This document shows positions 18,214 to 25,461 of a DNA stretch of 64,000 bases, one piece after another. The notes below the pieces were generated by a model that saw nothing but the letters and a program-made list of their open reading frames with translations, did no database searches and was not told where the DNA came from. The first letter of the stretch is position 1, and each line of letters starts with the position of its first letter. This DNA is from JBLHKS01 sp047620505 (GTDB lineage: Bacteria; Verrucomicrobiota; Verrucomicrobiia; Verrucomicrobiales; DEV007): positions 28,497 to 92,496 of the forward strand of contig JBLHKS010000007.1 of assembly GCA_047620505.1 (NCBI GenBank), read 5' to 3'. Both the position numbers and the translations under genes were made by a program.

Positions 18214-19394
18214 GCCAGCCGTTCCTCAAAACCCGCGAGCAGCTCGAAGCGGATGAAGCCAGCACGCTCGCGCCCTACGCTCAAAAGGCTGCCGACAGTG
18301 CTGGCCGAACCCACTTCGAGCCGCAGCATCCGTATCGATCCGTCTACCAGCGTGATCGCGCCCGAATCATCCACTCGCGCGCTTTTCGGCGCCTGGAATA
18401 CAAGACTCAGGTCTTCCTCAACGGATCTGGCGACCATCTTCGGACGCGCCTCACGCACACGATTGAAGTCGCGTCAATCAGCCGAACGCTCGCCTGTGCG
18501 CTTGGCGCGAACGAAGATCTGACGGAAGCGATCGCGCTGGCTCATGATCTCGGTCATGCGCCTTTCGGGCATTGCGGAGAGGAGGAACTGAACGAGCTGA
18601 TGCGCGAAGTCGGCGGCTTCGAGCACAACCTCCAGAGCCTGCGGATCGTCGAGCAACTCGAAGTCAAATATCCGAGTTTTCCCGGCCTGAATCTCTCCTA
18701 CGAAGTCCTCGAGGGGCTGCGCAAACACGAACAGGGATTCTCTCGACCGGAATTCGGCGACCACGCGGAAGAAACGTTTTCCATGCCTTCTCTCGAAGCT
18801 CAGATCGCAAATCGAGCTGACGAAATCACCTACTACAGTCATGATCTCGACGATGGGCTCGATTCCGGATTGATCCAGCCCGAACAGCTGGACGAACTCG
18901 AAATCTGGAAAATCTGCTCTGAGCGAGTTCGCGCCCAGTTTCCCAAACTCGAAGGCAAACGCTTCTTCGCTTACGCGATTCGCAGCCTGATTGATTTTGA
19001 AGTCGCTGACGTCGTTCAGCAGACTCACAAAAACCTAACCGAAATTGTAGCCGGGGGCGCCGACGACATTCGCCGACACCCTGATCGAATCGTCGCCTAC
19101 AGCGATTTCATGCGTAAAGCCAACGGCCAGCTTCGCAAATTTCTCTACCAGAATCTCTACTTTCACCCGAAAGTCGCCGTCCCGAACAACCGAGGCCGCG
19201 AGCTCGTCGCCCGGATGTTCAAAGCCTGTCACGACGAGCCCGAACGGATGCGGGCTTACTTTAAAGAGCACGGTATCGAGGCAGAGCAGAGCCTCAAGCG
19301 AACGGTCGGCGACTACGTTTCGGGGATGACCGATCGCTACATCCAGGAGGAGTGCGATCGGCTCGAGGGCGAGGGCACGGGCCGGCTGCTTTGA
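18210..19394 (+). CDS. dgt: Deoxyguanosinetriphosphate triphosphohydrolase-like protein (HD domain)
   Basis: 394 aa dNTP triphosphohydrolase of the short (type 2) class. HD-domain metal ligands are visible as H83 (RTRLTHTIEV), H112-D113 (LAHDLGHAPFGH) and the later Asp in NRADEITYYSHDLDDGL. The N-terminus has the family blocks DRARIIHSRAFRRLEYKTQVF. It hydrolyses dNTPs to deoxynucleosides and triphosphate, affecting dNTP pools and sometimes phage resistance. It starts inside the stop codon of the upstream membrane protein. Confidence 0.92.
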   Translation: MSQPFLKTREQLEADEASTLAPYAQKAADSAGRTHFEPQHPYRSVYQRDRARIIHSRAFRRLEYKTQVFLNGSGDHLRTRLTHTIEVASISRTLACALGANEDLTEAIALAHDLGHAPFGHCGEEELNELMREVGGFEHNLQSLRIVEQLEVKYPSFPGLNLSYEVLEGLRKHEQGFSRPEFGDHAEETFSMPSLEAQIANRADEITYYSHDLDDGLDSGLIQPEQLDELEIWKICSERVRAQFPKLEGKRFFAYAIRSLIDFEVADVVQQTHKNLTEIVAGGADDIRRHPDRIVAYSDFMRKANGQLRKFLYQNLYFHPKVAVPNNRGRELVARMFKACHDEPERMRAYFKEHGIEAEQSLKRTVGDYVSGMTDRYIQEECDRLEGEGTGRLL

Positions 19395-19448
19395 TTTCTC
19401 AATCGAACTCGCCCTTGCCGATTTCTTCGGGCGCGCCGATCAATTCCT

Positions 19449-20600
19449 ATGATCGTCCGAAAAACCCTCCTCTTCTTCTTCGCCGCCGCGCTCGCTCTGC
19501 CAGCAGCTGCTGAGCCGCCTGCCGGTCCGTTTACGATTCCAGTCGTCGATCTTGACGCGGAAACCGAGCGCCAAGTCGTGATCGACCGCGAAAAAGGCCA
19601 GTACCTCGGGCACCCGACCACAGTCTTGCTTGAGGACAACAAGACGATGCTGATCGTCTATCCGAAAGGCCACGGCCGCGGCGGAATTGTTTACAAGCGC
19701 TCGACTGACGCCGGGAAAACCTGGAGCGATCGGCTGCCGACGCCGGAATCCTGGGCGACATCGCGGGAGGTGCCGACGCTGCACCGCGTGATCGACGCTG
19801 AAGGCAAAAAGCGGATTATCATGTTCAGCGGGCTCTACCCAACTCGCATGGCCGTGACCGAGGACGACGGCGCGAATTGGTCTGAGCTGAAGAAAGTAGG
19901 CGACTGGGGCGGAATCGTCGTGATGGGCTGTCACGCCGATCTCAAAACCGGCCCCGGCCACTACCTCGCGATGTTTCACGACGACGGCCGGTTTCTCCGC
20001 GCTGAACCGAAAATGACGAAGCCAAAAACCTTTACCCTGTTCCAGACGAAGTCGGCGGACGGCGGCCTGACATGGTCAGAACCGGAAGGAATTATCAAGT
20101 CGCAGGAGATCCATCTTTGTGAGCCCGGAATCATTCGAAGCCCAGATGGCAAGCAGCTCGCGGTTCTGCTTCGAGAAAATTCCAGAACGCGGAATTCGCA
20201 CATCATTTTCTCGGATGACGAAGCCAAAACGTGGAGCGAACCACGCGAACTCCCGGCTTCGCTCACAGGAGATCGGCACACCGGAAAATACGGGCCAGAC
20301 GGCCGACTCTTCATCACTTTTCGAGATCGCACGCCTGGAGCGTGGAAGAGCCCAACCGCTGGCGATTGGGTAGGCTGGGTCGGAACGTACGACGACCTCG
20401 TTGAAGGCCGCGAAGGTCAATATCGGGTTCGATTGAAGGACAACAAAAAAGGTGCCGACTGCGCCTACCCGCCGGTCGAGATTTTGCCGGACGGAACGTT
20501 CGTAACGACGACGTACGGCCATTGGGATGAAGGCGAAGAACCCTACATTTTGAGCGTCCGATTCAAGCTAAGCGAGCTGGACGCGAAGCTACCCAAATAA
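19449..20600 (+). CDS. Secreted sialidase-like (BNR/Asp-box) beta-propeller protein
   Basis: 383 aa with a signal peptide (IVRKTLLFFFAAALALPAAAEPP). Asp-box repeats are visible: STDAGKTWSDRL, EDDGANWSEL, SADGGLTWSEP and SDDEAKTWSEP, spaced as in a six-bladed propeller. The family acts as exo-alpha-sialidases or related glycan-binding or cleaving enzymes. Sialidase catalysis needs an Arg triad and a Tyr-Glu pair that I cannot place with certainty, so the activity is uncertain. The palindrome at 19501 encodes the PAAAE of the signal peptide end. Confidence 0.85.
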   Translation: MIVRKTLLFFFAAALALPAAAEPPAGPFTIPVVDLDAETERQVVIDREKGQYLGHPTTVLLEDNKTMLIVYPKGHGRGGIVYKRSTDAGKTWSDRLPTPESWATSREVPTLHRVIDAEGKKRIIMFSGLYPTRMAVTEDDGANWSELKKVGDWGGIVVMGCHADLKTGPGHYLAMFHDDGRFLRAEPKMTKPKTFTLFQTKSADGGLTWSEPEGIIKSQEIHLCEPGIIRSPDGKQLAVLLRENSRTRNSHIIFSDDEAKTWSEPRELPASLTGDRHTGKYGPDGRLFITFRDRTPGAWKSPTAGDWVGWVGTYDDLVEGREGQYRVRLKDNKKGADCAYPPVEILPDGTFVTTTYGHWDEGEEPYILSVRFKLSELDAKLPK

Positions 20601-20644
20601 TTCTTTCGCTTGCAACCGATCGCGCGCCCGCAAGAATGCCACCG

Positions 20645-21022
20645 ATGAAAAGCACCATTGCAATCCTCCTGTTGGCGGTTCTCGGCGTGGTCACCTCCGG
20701 GGTGGCTGATGACAAGAATCATGAAATTATCGAAAAGGTCATGAAAGAAGGCCTCAAGGGCGAAGAAAGCCCTGCGACCAAAGTCATCGAAGGCACTGCC
20801 AGCGATGCTGAGATCAAGGCGCTTGCCGAATTGATCGGAACCCTGAAGGGCACCAAGACGCCAAGGGGCGAGCAGGCTGAATACGAAGAGAAGGTCGCGG
20901 CGCTGATCGCTGCAATCGACAAAGTTGCCGGTGGAGACAAGAGCGATGGCGCGATTGCGGCGTTCGACGAAGCCCAGAGCTGCAAGCCTTGCCACAGCAA
21001 GCACAAGCCGGAGAAGAAGTAG
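20645..21022 (+). CDS. Small periplasmic c-type cytochrome-like protein
   Basis: 125 aa. Start placed at the second ATG (20645), which begins the signal peptide KSTIAILLLAVLGVVTSGVA. The mature part is helical (EIIEKVMKEGLKGEES, ALAELIGTLKGTK, YEEKVAALIAAIDKV) and ends with a single CKPCH heme-c attachment motif close to the C-terminus (CKPCHSKHKPEKK). This arrangement fits small class II-like or PVC-specific monoheme cytochromes. It ends its transcription unit at the terminator at 21051. Confidence 0.85.
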   Translation: MKSTIAILLLAVLGVVTSGVADDKNHEIIEKVMKEGLKGEESPATKVIEGTASDAEIKALAELIGTLKGTKTPRGEQAEYEEKVAALIAAIDKVAGGDKSDGAIAAFDEAQSCKPCHSKHKPEKK

Positions 21023-21050
21023 TCGGCTTTAGTTTGATAGAGTTTTAATG

Positions 21051-21085
21051 AGCCTCGTTCGGAGTTTTCCGAGCGAGGCTTTTTC
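21051..21085 (+). terminator. Intrinsic terminator after the small cytochrome gene
   Basis: AGCCTCG...CGAGGCT stem-loop (21051-21080), about 12 bp with one mismatch around an AGTTTT loop, followed by TTTTCG on the plus strand. Confidence 0.88.
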
Positions 21086-21112
21086 GTTTGCCCGTTTCCC
21101 AACTAAAACGCA

Positions 21113-21146
21113 AAAGGCCCGACCAGCAGCTGCTGACCGGGCCTTT
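21113..21146 (-). terminator. Terminator hairpin containing the iterated palindrome
   Basis: Outer arms AAAGGCCC (21113-21120) and GGGCCTTT (21139-21146) enclose GACC-AGCAGCTGCTG-ACC, so the 12-base palindrome (21124-21135) forms the upper stem of a long hairpin. On the minus strand a TTTTGCG follows. It lies 19 bp after the stop of the SHD1/HMA-like gene and likely ends its transcript. Confidence 0.8.
21124..21135. repeat. Iterated palindrome copy (intergenic, perfect, inside a terminator)
   Basis: CAGCAGCTGCTG at the head of the terminator hairpin at 21113-21146. Confidence 0.9.
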
Positions 21147-21165
21147 GATGAACTACCAGAAAATC

Positions 21166-21918
21166 TTAATTGCGGGATCTCGGCGAAAGCGCGCCGTGCA
21201 TTCCCCCGGCATGAAGTGCTGCCATGACCTGCGCTTGAGTAAACTTCCCGGTGATGTGAACTTCGCTGATGCCGTCTTCGATTTCGGTGAACTCTTTGAT
21301 CCCCTCAACGGATTCCAAAGCACCCTCAAGATCGCGAACGCATGAACGACAGCAGACGTGAACTCGGCTCAGGTAAATTTCCTCGATTTCCGTAGTCGCG
21401 TATTTCTTGGTGTCGGCAAAAGCAGCGATGCTTGGCTTACCGTAAAAACCGGCCTGCTTAACATAACCAAGAGCCGCTTCTACGAGGCTTCCCGTATCAC
21501 CTTTGATCGTGATCTTTCCTTTTGAGGCCGAAACCGTCACGTCTGAAAGGCTCTCTGCTGCTTTTTCGATCGCGGTGTAGCAGCCTTTGCAGCAGGCGTG
21601 CGCTTCTGCGAGAATCAGCTCGGTCGGGCCCTCAGGAATTTTCATGTCCGCGGCGCTCGCTGTCGGCTCTGGGCTGTCGCCAGGTTTGGCCTTCTGCGAT
21701 TCAGCGATGAACGCCTGGTCGGCCTCAATGAGCGAGCTGATCGGCACCTCGGCGGTTTGTCCATTGCCGAGTTTCAGCACGACTTTGTCGTCTTTAACCG
21801 AAACTAACTCAGCTGGAATTTTTCGACCAGTCGCGGCTTGCGTCCAGTTTCGGGATTCACCAAAGGCGAGGCCGCTTAGCATTAGAGCGGCGAGGAGACT
21901 GGAAATCAGGGTTTTCAT
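21166..21918 (-). CDS. Secreted SHD1 plus two HMA-like repeats protein (Cys-Cys-x-x-Cys motifs)
   Basis: 250 aa. A signal peptide (KTLISSLLAALMLSGLAFG) is followed by an SHD1-like module (RNWTQAATGRKIPAELVSVKDDKVVLKLGNGQ...VPISSLIEADQAFI) and two ferredoxin-like HMA-type repeats: LILAEAHACCKGCYTAIEKAAESLSDVTVSASKGKITIKG and IYLSRVHVCCRSCVRDLEGALESVEGIKEFTEIEDGISEVHITG. Classical HMA domains carry GMxCxxC; here each repeat has H-x-CC-x-x-C instead, which suggests a soft-metal or thiol ligand role in the periplasm. Its function is not known; it is not next to a metal ATPase. Confidence 0.75.
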   Translation of the reverse strand: MKTLISSLLAALMLSGLAFGESRNWTQAATGRKIPAELVSVKDDKVVLKLGNGQTAEVPISSLIEADQAFIAESQKAKPGDSPEPTASAADMKIPEGPTELILAEAHACCKGCYTAIEKAAESLSDVTVSASKGKITIKGDTGSLVEAALGYVKQAGFYGKPSIAAFADTKKYATTEIEEIYLSRVHVCCRSCVRDLEGALESVEGIKEFTEIEDGISEVHITGKFTQAQVMAALHAGGMHGALSPRSRN

Positions 21919-22011
21919 GAGTCGATTTTATATTGGTTTTTGAGTCTGAGTCTTTCCAATTACACGGACCCTCGACCGGGCCTCTGTCTCAGATAAATTT
22001 GGCCTGGCTGC

Positions 22012-22023
22012 CAGCAGCTGCTG
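22012..22023. repeat. Iterated palindrome copy (intergenic, perfect)
   Basis: CAGCAGCTGCTG flanked by C and G (14-bp palindrome), 5 bp beyond the stop codon of the pyrophosphatase gene. Confidence 0.9.
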
Positions 22024-22028
22024 GCGAG

Positions 22029-23696
22029 TCAGCTTTCTTTCGGCACACGGCCAACCAACCGGCTCAGCCACGGAAAGAGCTGCTTTTTCCGGCTGACAAC
22101 CCCGTCCATTTCGAAAACTCCAGCGTCTTTTCGCGGATAGTCGACTTTCTCCAGAACTTTTTCCGGACCTTCGATCAGCAACACGCTGAAATGCCTGCCA
22201 ATGTCAGTGACCATGACGCAGGCGATGTCGAGCCCACGTTTCCCAATCAGGCTCCGCAATTCTTCGTGGAGCTCCTCCTGCTTTTCCCAGAAATGGCTTA
22301 GCCCAAGTTCCTCGATTTGCGAAATGCTGACTCGATAGCCCGCTTCGTCGTACTCTTTGCGATCGCTGTTCAACGCCTCTTCGATCGTTGAAGATTTCAG
22401 AACGGAGCCAGCGGCGAAAAAGTCTTCAGTGAATTGACCGATGTCGATTTGAGCAATCTTCGATAGCCAATCCAGAATCTTACGATCTTCGTCAGTCGTT
22501 GTCGGCGAAGTCAGGTTGAGCGTGTCGGAAATAATTCCAGCGCAAAGACAGGTCGCGATTGAGCGAGCGGGAACGAGGCCCTGATCGCGAAACTGCAGAG
22601 CGACAATCGTGCAAGTCGAGCCGACTGGTAAATTTATAAATCGAATGGGCTCTTTCGAAACGAGGTTTCCGCTTAGTCGGTGGTGGTCGACGACTTCAAG
22701 AATTTGCGCGTCCTCCGCGCCAGTCACGGCCTGGGAAAATTCGTTATGGTCGACGAGCACGAGTTGCGATTTCGGCAGGTCCATCAGCTCCGATCGAGAA
22801 AAGACCCCGACCAGCTGCCGGCCGTCGCCCTCGACGACAGGAAATAGCGGCTGGCCGGATCCGCGAATCGTTTCGCGCACAGTTCGCAGCTGCGTTTCCG
22901 CTTCGAACTGATGGAAGTCATGTGTGATCGCGTCGGCCACCTGACGTGAGCCGCGAACGAACTGCACAGTGCTTGCCGTGTCGTGCCGAGTCATGAGAAC
23001 AGGGACGTTTTTCTTTTCCGCAGTCTGACGAATCTCCTCGGAAAGCTCAAACCCGCCGGTAACGATCAAACATCGGACGCCGCGTTCTACGGCTTTCTTC
23101 TGAACGTTAGCGCGGTCCCCGGTGATCAACAGCAGCTGCTCAGGCGGGAATTGCGTCAGCCGCTCCTCCATGACCTTCTCACTTGAGCCCGCGACCATCA
23201 TGACCAGCTCGTCGACGCGCTCGTGATCGTCGCCTTCCTGGATGATCTCGCCATCCAGCGTTCTCTGCATGTTGGCGATCGAAGTCCGCACGATACGCAT
23301 CCGATCCGGCGATTCGCCAACCGGAAGCAGCAGCTTCAAAAGGTCCTGCAACGAGAGTAAACCAACGAGTTGGTTTTCGCCTTCAACGATCGGGATCGAC
23401 CGATAGCCGCCCCAAAGCATCCGCTGGTAAACGTCGAGAAACGATTCGTGCGGGGCTGCAGTCGCGACCGTTTTCTTACAAATTTGGCCAACGGTCAGGC
23501 GAACGTCCATCACGAGTTCCGGGGCCTCGACACCTGCGGTTTTCAGGACCCATTCGGTTCGCGCCGTCACGGTGCCGCAACGCGCAGCGATCGCCTCGGG
23601 ACGTCGAGTTCGCTGAAGCAGATCGGTGTAGGCGATGGCCGAGCAAATCGCGTCCGTATCCGGATTTTTGTGGCCGATAACGTAGGTTGGACTCAT
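22029..23696 (-). CDS. ppaC: Manganese-dependent inorganic pyrophosphatase with CBS and DRTGG domains
   Basis: 555 aa. The family II (DHH-DHHA2) pyrophosphatase starts with YVIGHKNPDTDAICSAIAY (His-x-Asp-x-Asp metal ligands). Its DHH phosphoesterase half is split by a regulatory insert: CBS1 (MDVRLTVGQICKKTV...), a DRTGG-like domain and CBS2 (RETIRGSGQPLFPVVEGDGRQLVGVFSRSEL). It continues with LVLVDHNEFSQAV, VVDHHRLSG and the DHHA2 end. CBS inserts in this class bind adenine nucleotides or diadenosine polyphosphates and modulate PPi hydrolysis. It is a cytoplasmic enzyme. It is separated from crcB by 75 bp that hold a palindrome variant (23762). Confidence 0.93.
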   Translation of the reverse strand: MSPTYVIGHKNPDTDAICSAIAYTDLLQRTRRPEAIAARCGTVTARTEWVLKTAGVEAPELVMDVRLTVGQICKKTVATAAPHESFLDVYQRMLWGGYRSIPIVEGENQLVGLLSLQDLLKLLLPVGESPDRMRIVRTSIANMQRTLDGEIIQEGDDHERVDELVMMVAGSSEKVMEERLTQFPPEQLLLITGDRANVQKKAVERGVRCLIVTGGFELSEEIRQTAEKKNVPVLMTRHDTASTVQFVRGSRQVADAITHDFHQFEAETQLRTVRETIRGSGQPLFPVVEGDGRQLVGVFSRSELMDLPKSQLVLVDHNEFSQAVTGAEDAQILEVVDHHRLSGNLVSKEPIRFINLPVGSTCTIVALQFRDQGLVPARSIATCLCAGIISDTLNLTSPTTTDEDRKILDWLSKIAQIDIGQFTEDFFAAGSVLKSSTIEEALNSDRKEYDEAGYRVSISQIEELGLSHFWEKQEELHEELRSLIGKRGLDIACVMVTDIGRHFSVLLIEGPEKVLEKVDYPRKDAGVFEMDGVVSRKKQLFPWLSRLVGRVPKES

Positions 23697-23771
23697 GCGG
23701 CGGCAATCCTGGCACCGATCAGCCCGGGTGCCAGCGCCGATGACAGAGAAAGCCGAAAATCCAGCAGTTGC

Positions 23772-24155
23772 TCAAGAGGATCGAAAGACTCCGGCAATCG
23801 TATAGCCAACCCAGACTGCAAACAATCCGACGACGATGCTTAGGCCGACGTTCGTGAGCGCGAGCGCCATCCGACCGTCCCGGATCAAGTTCAGCGTGTC
23901 GTAGCTGAAAGTCGAAAACGTCGTCAGACTTCCTAAAAACCCGGTTACGATCACGAACCGCCAGCCAGCATGATTAAGAACGCCGACGGCGAGACCGATC
24001 AGCAAACACCCGAGCGCGTTCACGGCGAAAATCCCCCAGGGGAATTTCGAGGAATTAAACTGATCAACCCAAGTGGCCAACATCCAGCGAGCGACGGCAC
24101 CGATGAATCCACCGGCACCGACTAACAGAATTGCCTGCCACCACTGTGGCTTCAT
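23772..24155 (-). CDS. crcB: Fluoride ion channel CrcB/Fluc
   Basis: 127 aa with four hydrophobic helices. Signature GGFIGAVARWML...FPWGIFAVNALGCLLIG and GFLGSLTTFSTFSYD, the Phe- and Thr-rich pore sequence of Fluc channels, which act as dual-topology dimers exporting fluoride. Its ATG overlaps the stop of the upstream aminopeptidase gene (ATGA, 24152-24155), so it is probably coupled to it. I saw no fluoride riboswitch in front. Confidence 0.95.
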   Translation of the reverse strand: MKPQWWQAILLVGAGGFIGAVARWMLATWVDQFNSSKFPWGIFAVNALGCLLIGLAVGVLNHAGWRFVIVTGFLGSLTTFSTFSYDTLNLIRDGRMALALTNVGLSIVVGLFAVWVGYTIAGVFRSS

Positions 24156-25306
24156 TTTTTCCGGGCAGCCTTTTTCTTAGCTTTCGGCTTTGCAGCTGGT
24201 TTGCCACCGGGATTGAGTTTTGCCAAACTGGCGGGAAGGAACAGCCCGTCCTTGCGAAGCAGCTTTCCGTCGAGCCAGATCTCGCCGCCCCCGTAATCCT
24301 TGCGCTGAATCTGAACCATGTCCCAGTGAACCTGGCTGCGATTTCCATTGTCTGCCGGTCCTTCATAAGCCTGGCCGGGCGTGAAGTGGAACGATCCGCC
24401 GATCTTTTCATCGAAAAGGATGTCGCGCATCGGCTCCTTGATCTCGTTGTTGAAGGCGATCGCAAACTCTCCGATGTAGCGTGACCCGGCATCAGAATCG
24501 AGGATTCGATTGATCGCCTTCGTGTTGTTCGCCGTCGCGTTGACGATTTTGCCTTTCTCGAATTCTAAGCAGACGTTATCGAACGCAATACCCTGGTAAA
24601 CCGTCGGCGCGTTGTAGGTCAGCTTGCCCTCGACTGAATCGCGAACTGGAGCCGTAAAAACTTCGCCGTCCGGAATATTGTGCGTTCCTCCGCATGCGAT
24701 CGCCTCAAGCCCCTCGATGCTGAATCGCAGATCGGTGCCAGGCGCTTTGATGTGAACGTCCTTGGCGGCGTCGAGCATCTTCTTCAGCGAGTTCATCGCT
24801 GGCATGAGCGCTTTGTAGTCTAACAAACACACCCGGAAGTAGAAATCCTCGAACGCCTCCGTGCTCATGAACGCCTGTTGGGCCATGGCACTCGAAGGCC
24901 AGCGCAGAACGCACCAACGGGTTTTGTTCACCCGATAGTTCAAGGTCGGCCGCGTCTTCGCCGCGATCAATTTCATCCGATCAGCCGGAATATCGGACAG
25001 CTCATTGATGTTCTCGCTTCCACGCACAGCGATGTAGACGTCCATGTGCTTCATCTGTCCAAGGTTCAGCTTATTGATCGTGTTGTACTGATCTTCGGTA
25101 GCATTAATTCCGAGCTCACGGGTGATTTTCGCGCGATGGATGTTCACAAACGGAGTCGCACCGACCTCGCGGACTTCGCGAATCAGAGCGATCGCGATTG
25201 CTTCGGGAACGTCGAAGACGTCGATCAAAACCTTGTCTCCACGTTTCGTGCTCGTCGAATAACGGACAAGTTGTTTGGCTAAATCGTCAATGCGGCTGTC
25301 GTACAT
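24152..25306 (-). CDS. M29-family aminopeptidase
   Basis: 384 aa from the ATG at 25306 (MYDSRIDDLAKQLV), which matches the usual M29 N-terminus. Metal ligands and active-site motifs are visible: NIPDGEVFTAP (Glu), YIGEFAIAFN (Glu), GGSFHFTPGQAYEG (His, Tyr) and SQVHWDMV (His-x-Asp). It is a cytoplasmic dinuclear metallo-aminopeptidase related to AmpS and PepT. The C-terminal 18 residues form a Lys/Ala-rich tail (PKAKKKAARKK) not typical of the family. It overlaps crcB by 4 bp. Confidence 0.9.
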   Translation of the reverse strand: MYDSRIDDLAKQLVRYSTSTKRGDKVLIDVFDVPEAIAIALIREVREVGATPFVNIHRAKITRELGINATEDQYNTINKLNLGQMKHMDVYIAVRGSENINELSDIPADRMKLIAAKTRPTLNYRVNKTRWCVLRWPSSAMAQQAFMSTEAFEDFYFRVCLLDYKALMPAMNSLKKMLDAAKDVHIKAPGTDLRFSIEGLEAIACGGTHNIPDGEVFTAPVRDSVEGKLTYNAPTVYQGIAFDNVCLEFEKGKIVNATANNTKAINRILDSDAGSRYIGEFAIAFNNEIKEPMRDILFDEKIGGSFHFTPGQAYEGPADNGNRSQVHWDMVQIQRKDYGGGEIWLDGKLLRKDGLFLPASLAKLNPGGKPAAKPKAKKKAARKK

Positions 25307-25461
25307 AGCGGGCGAGTTTACGCAGAAGCGAGGACGCCGCAAGCGTGGCGCTACCTTGAATCTTTGCGCAAAATTCATTCGCGCTTCGCCATCAGGAAAG
25401 GTTTTGCTAAGCAAATGCTCAGTCCGTGGGATTCGCTTATGAAACTCGTTCAATCGGTTCT

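Noticed and set aside
24156..25306. Fluoride riboswitch before crcB
   Set aside because: crcB starts within the stop codon of the aminopeptidase gene, so there is no leader that could hold one.
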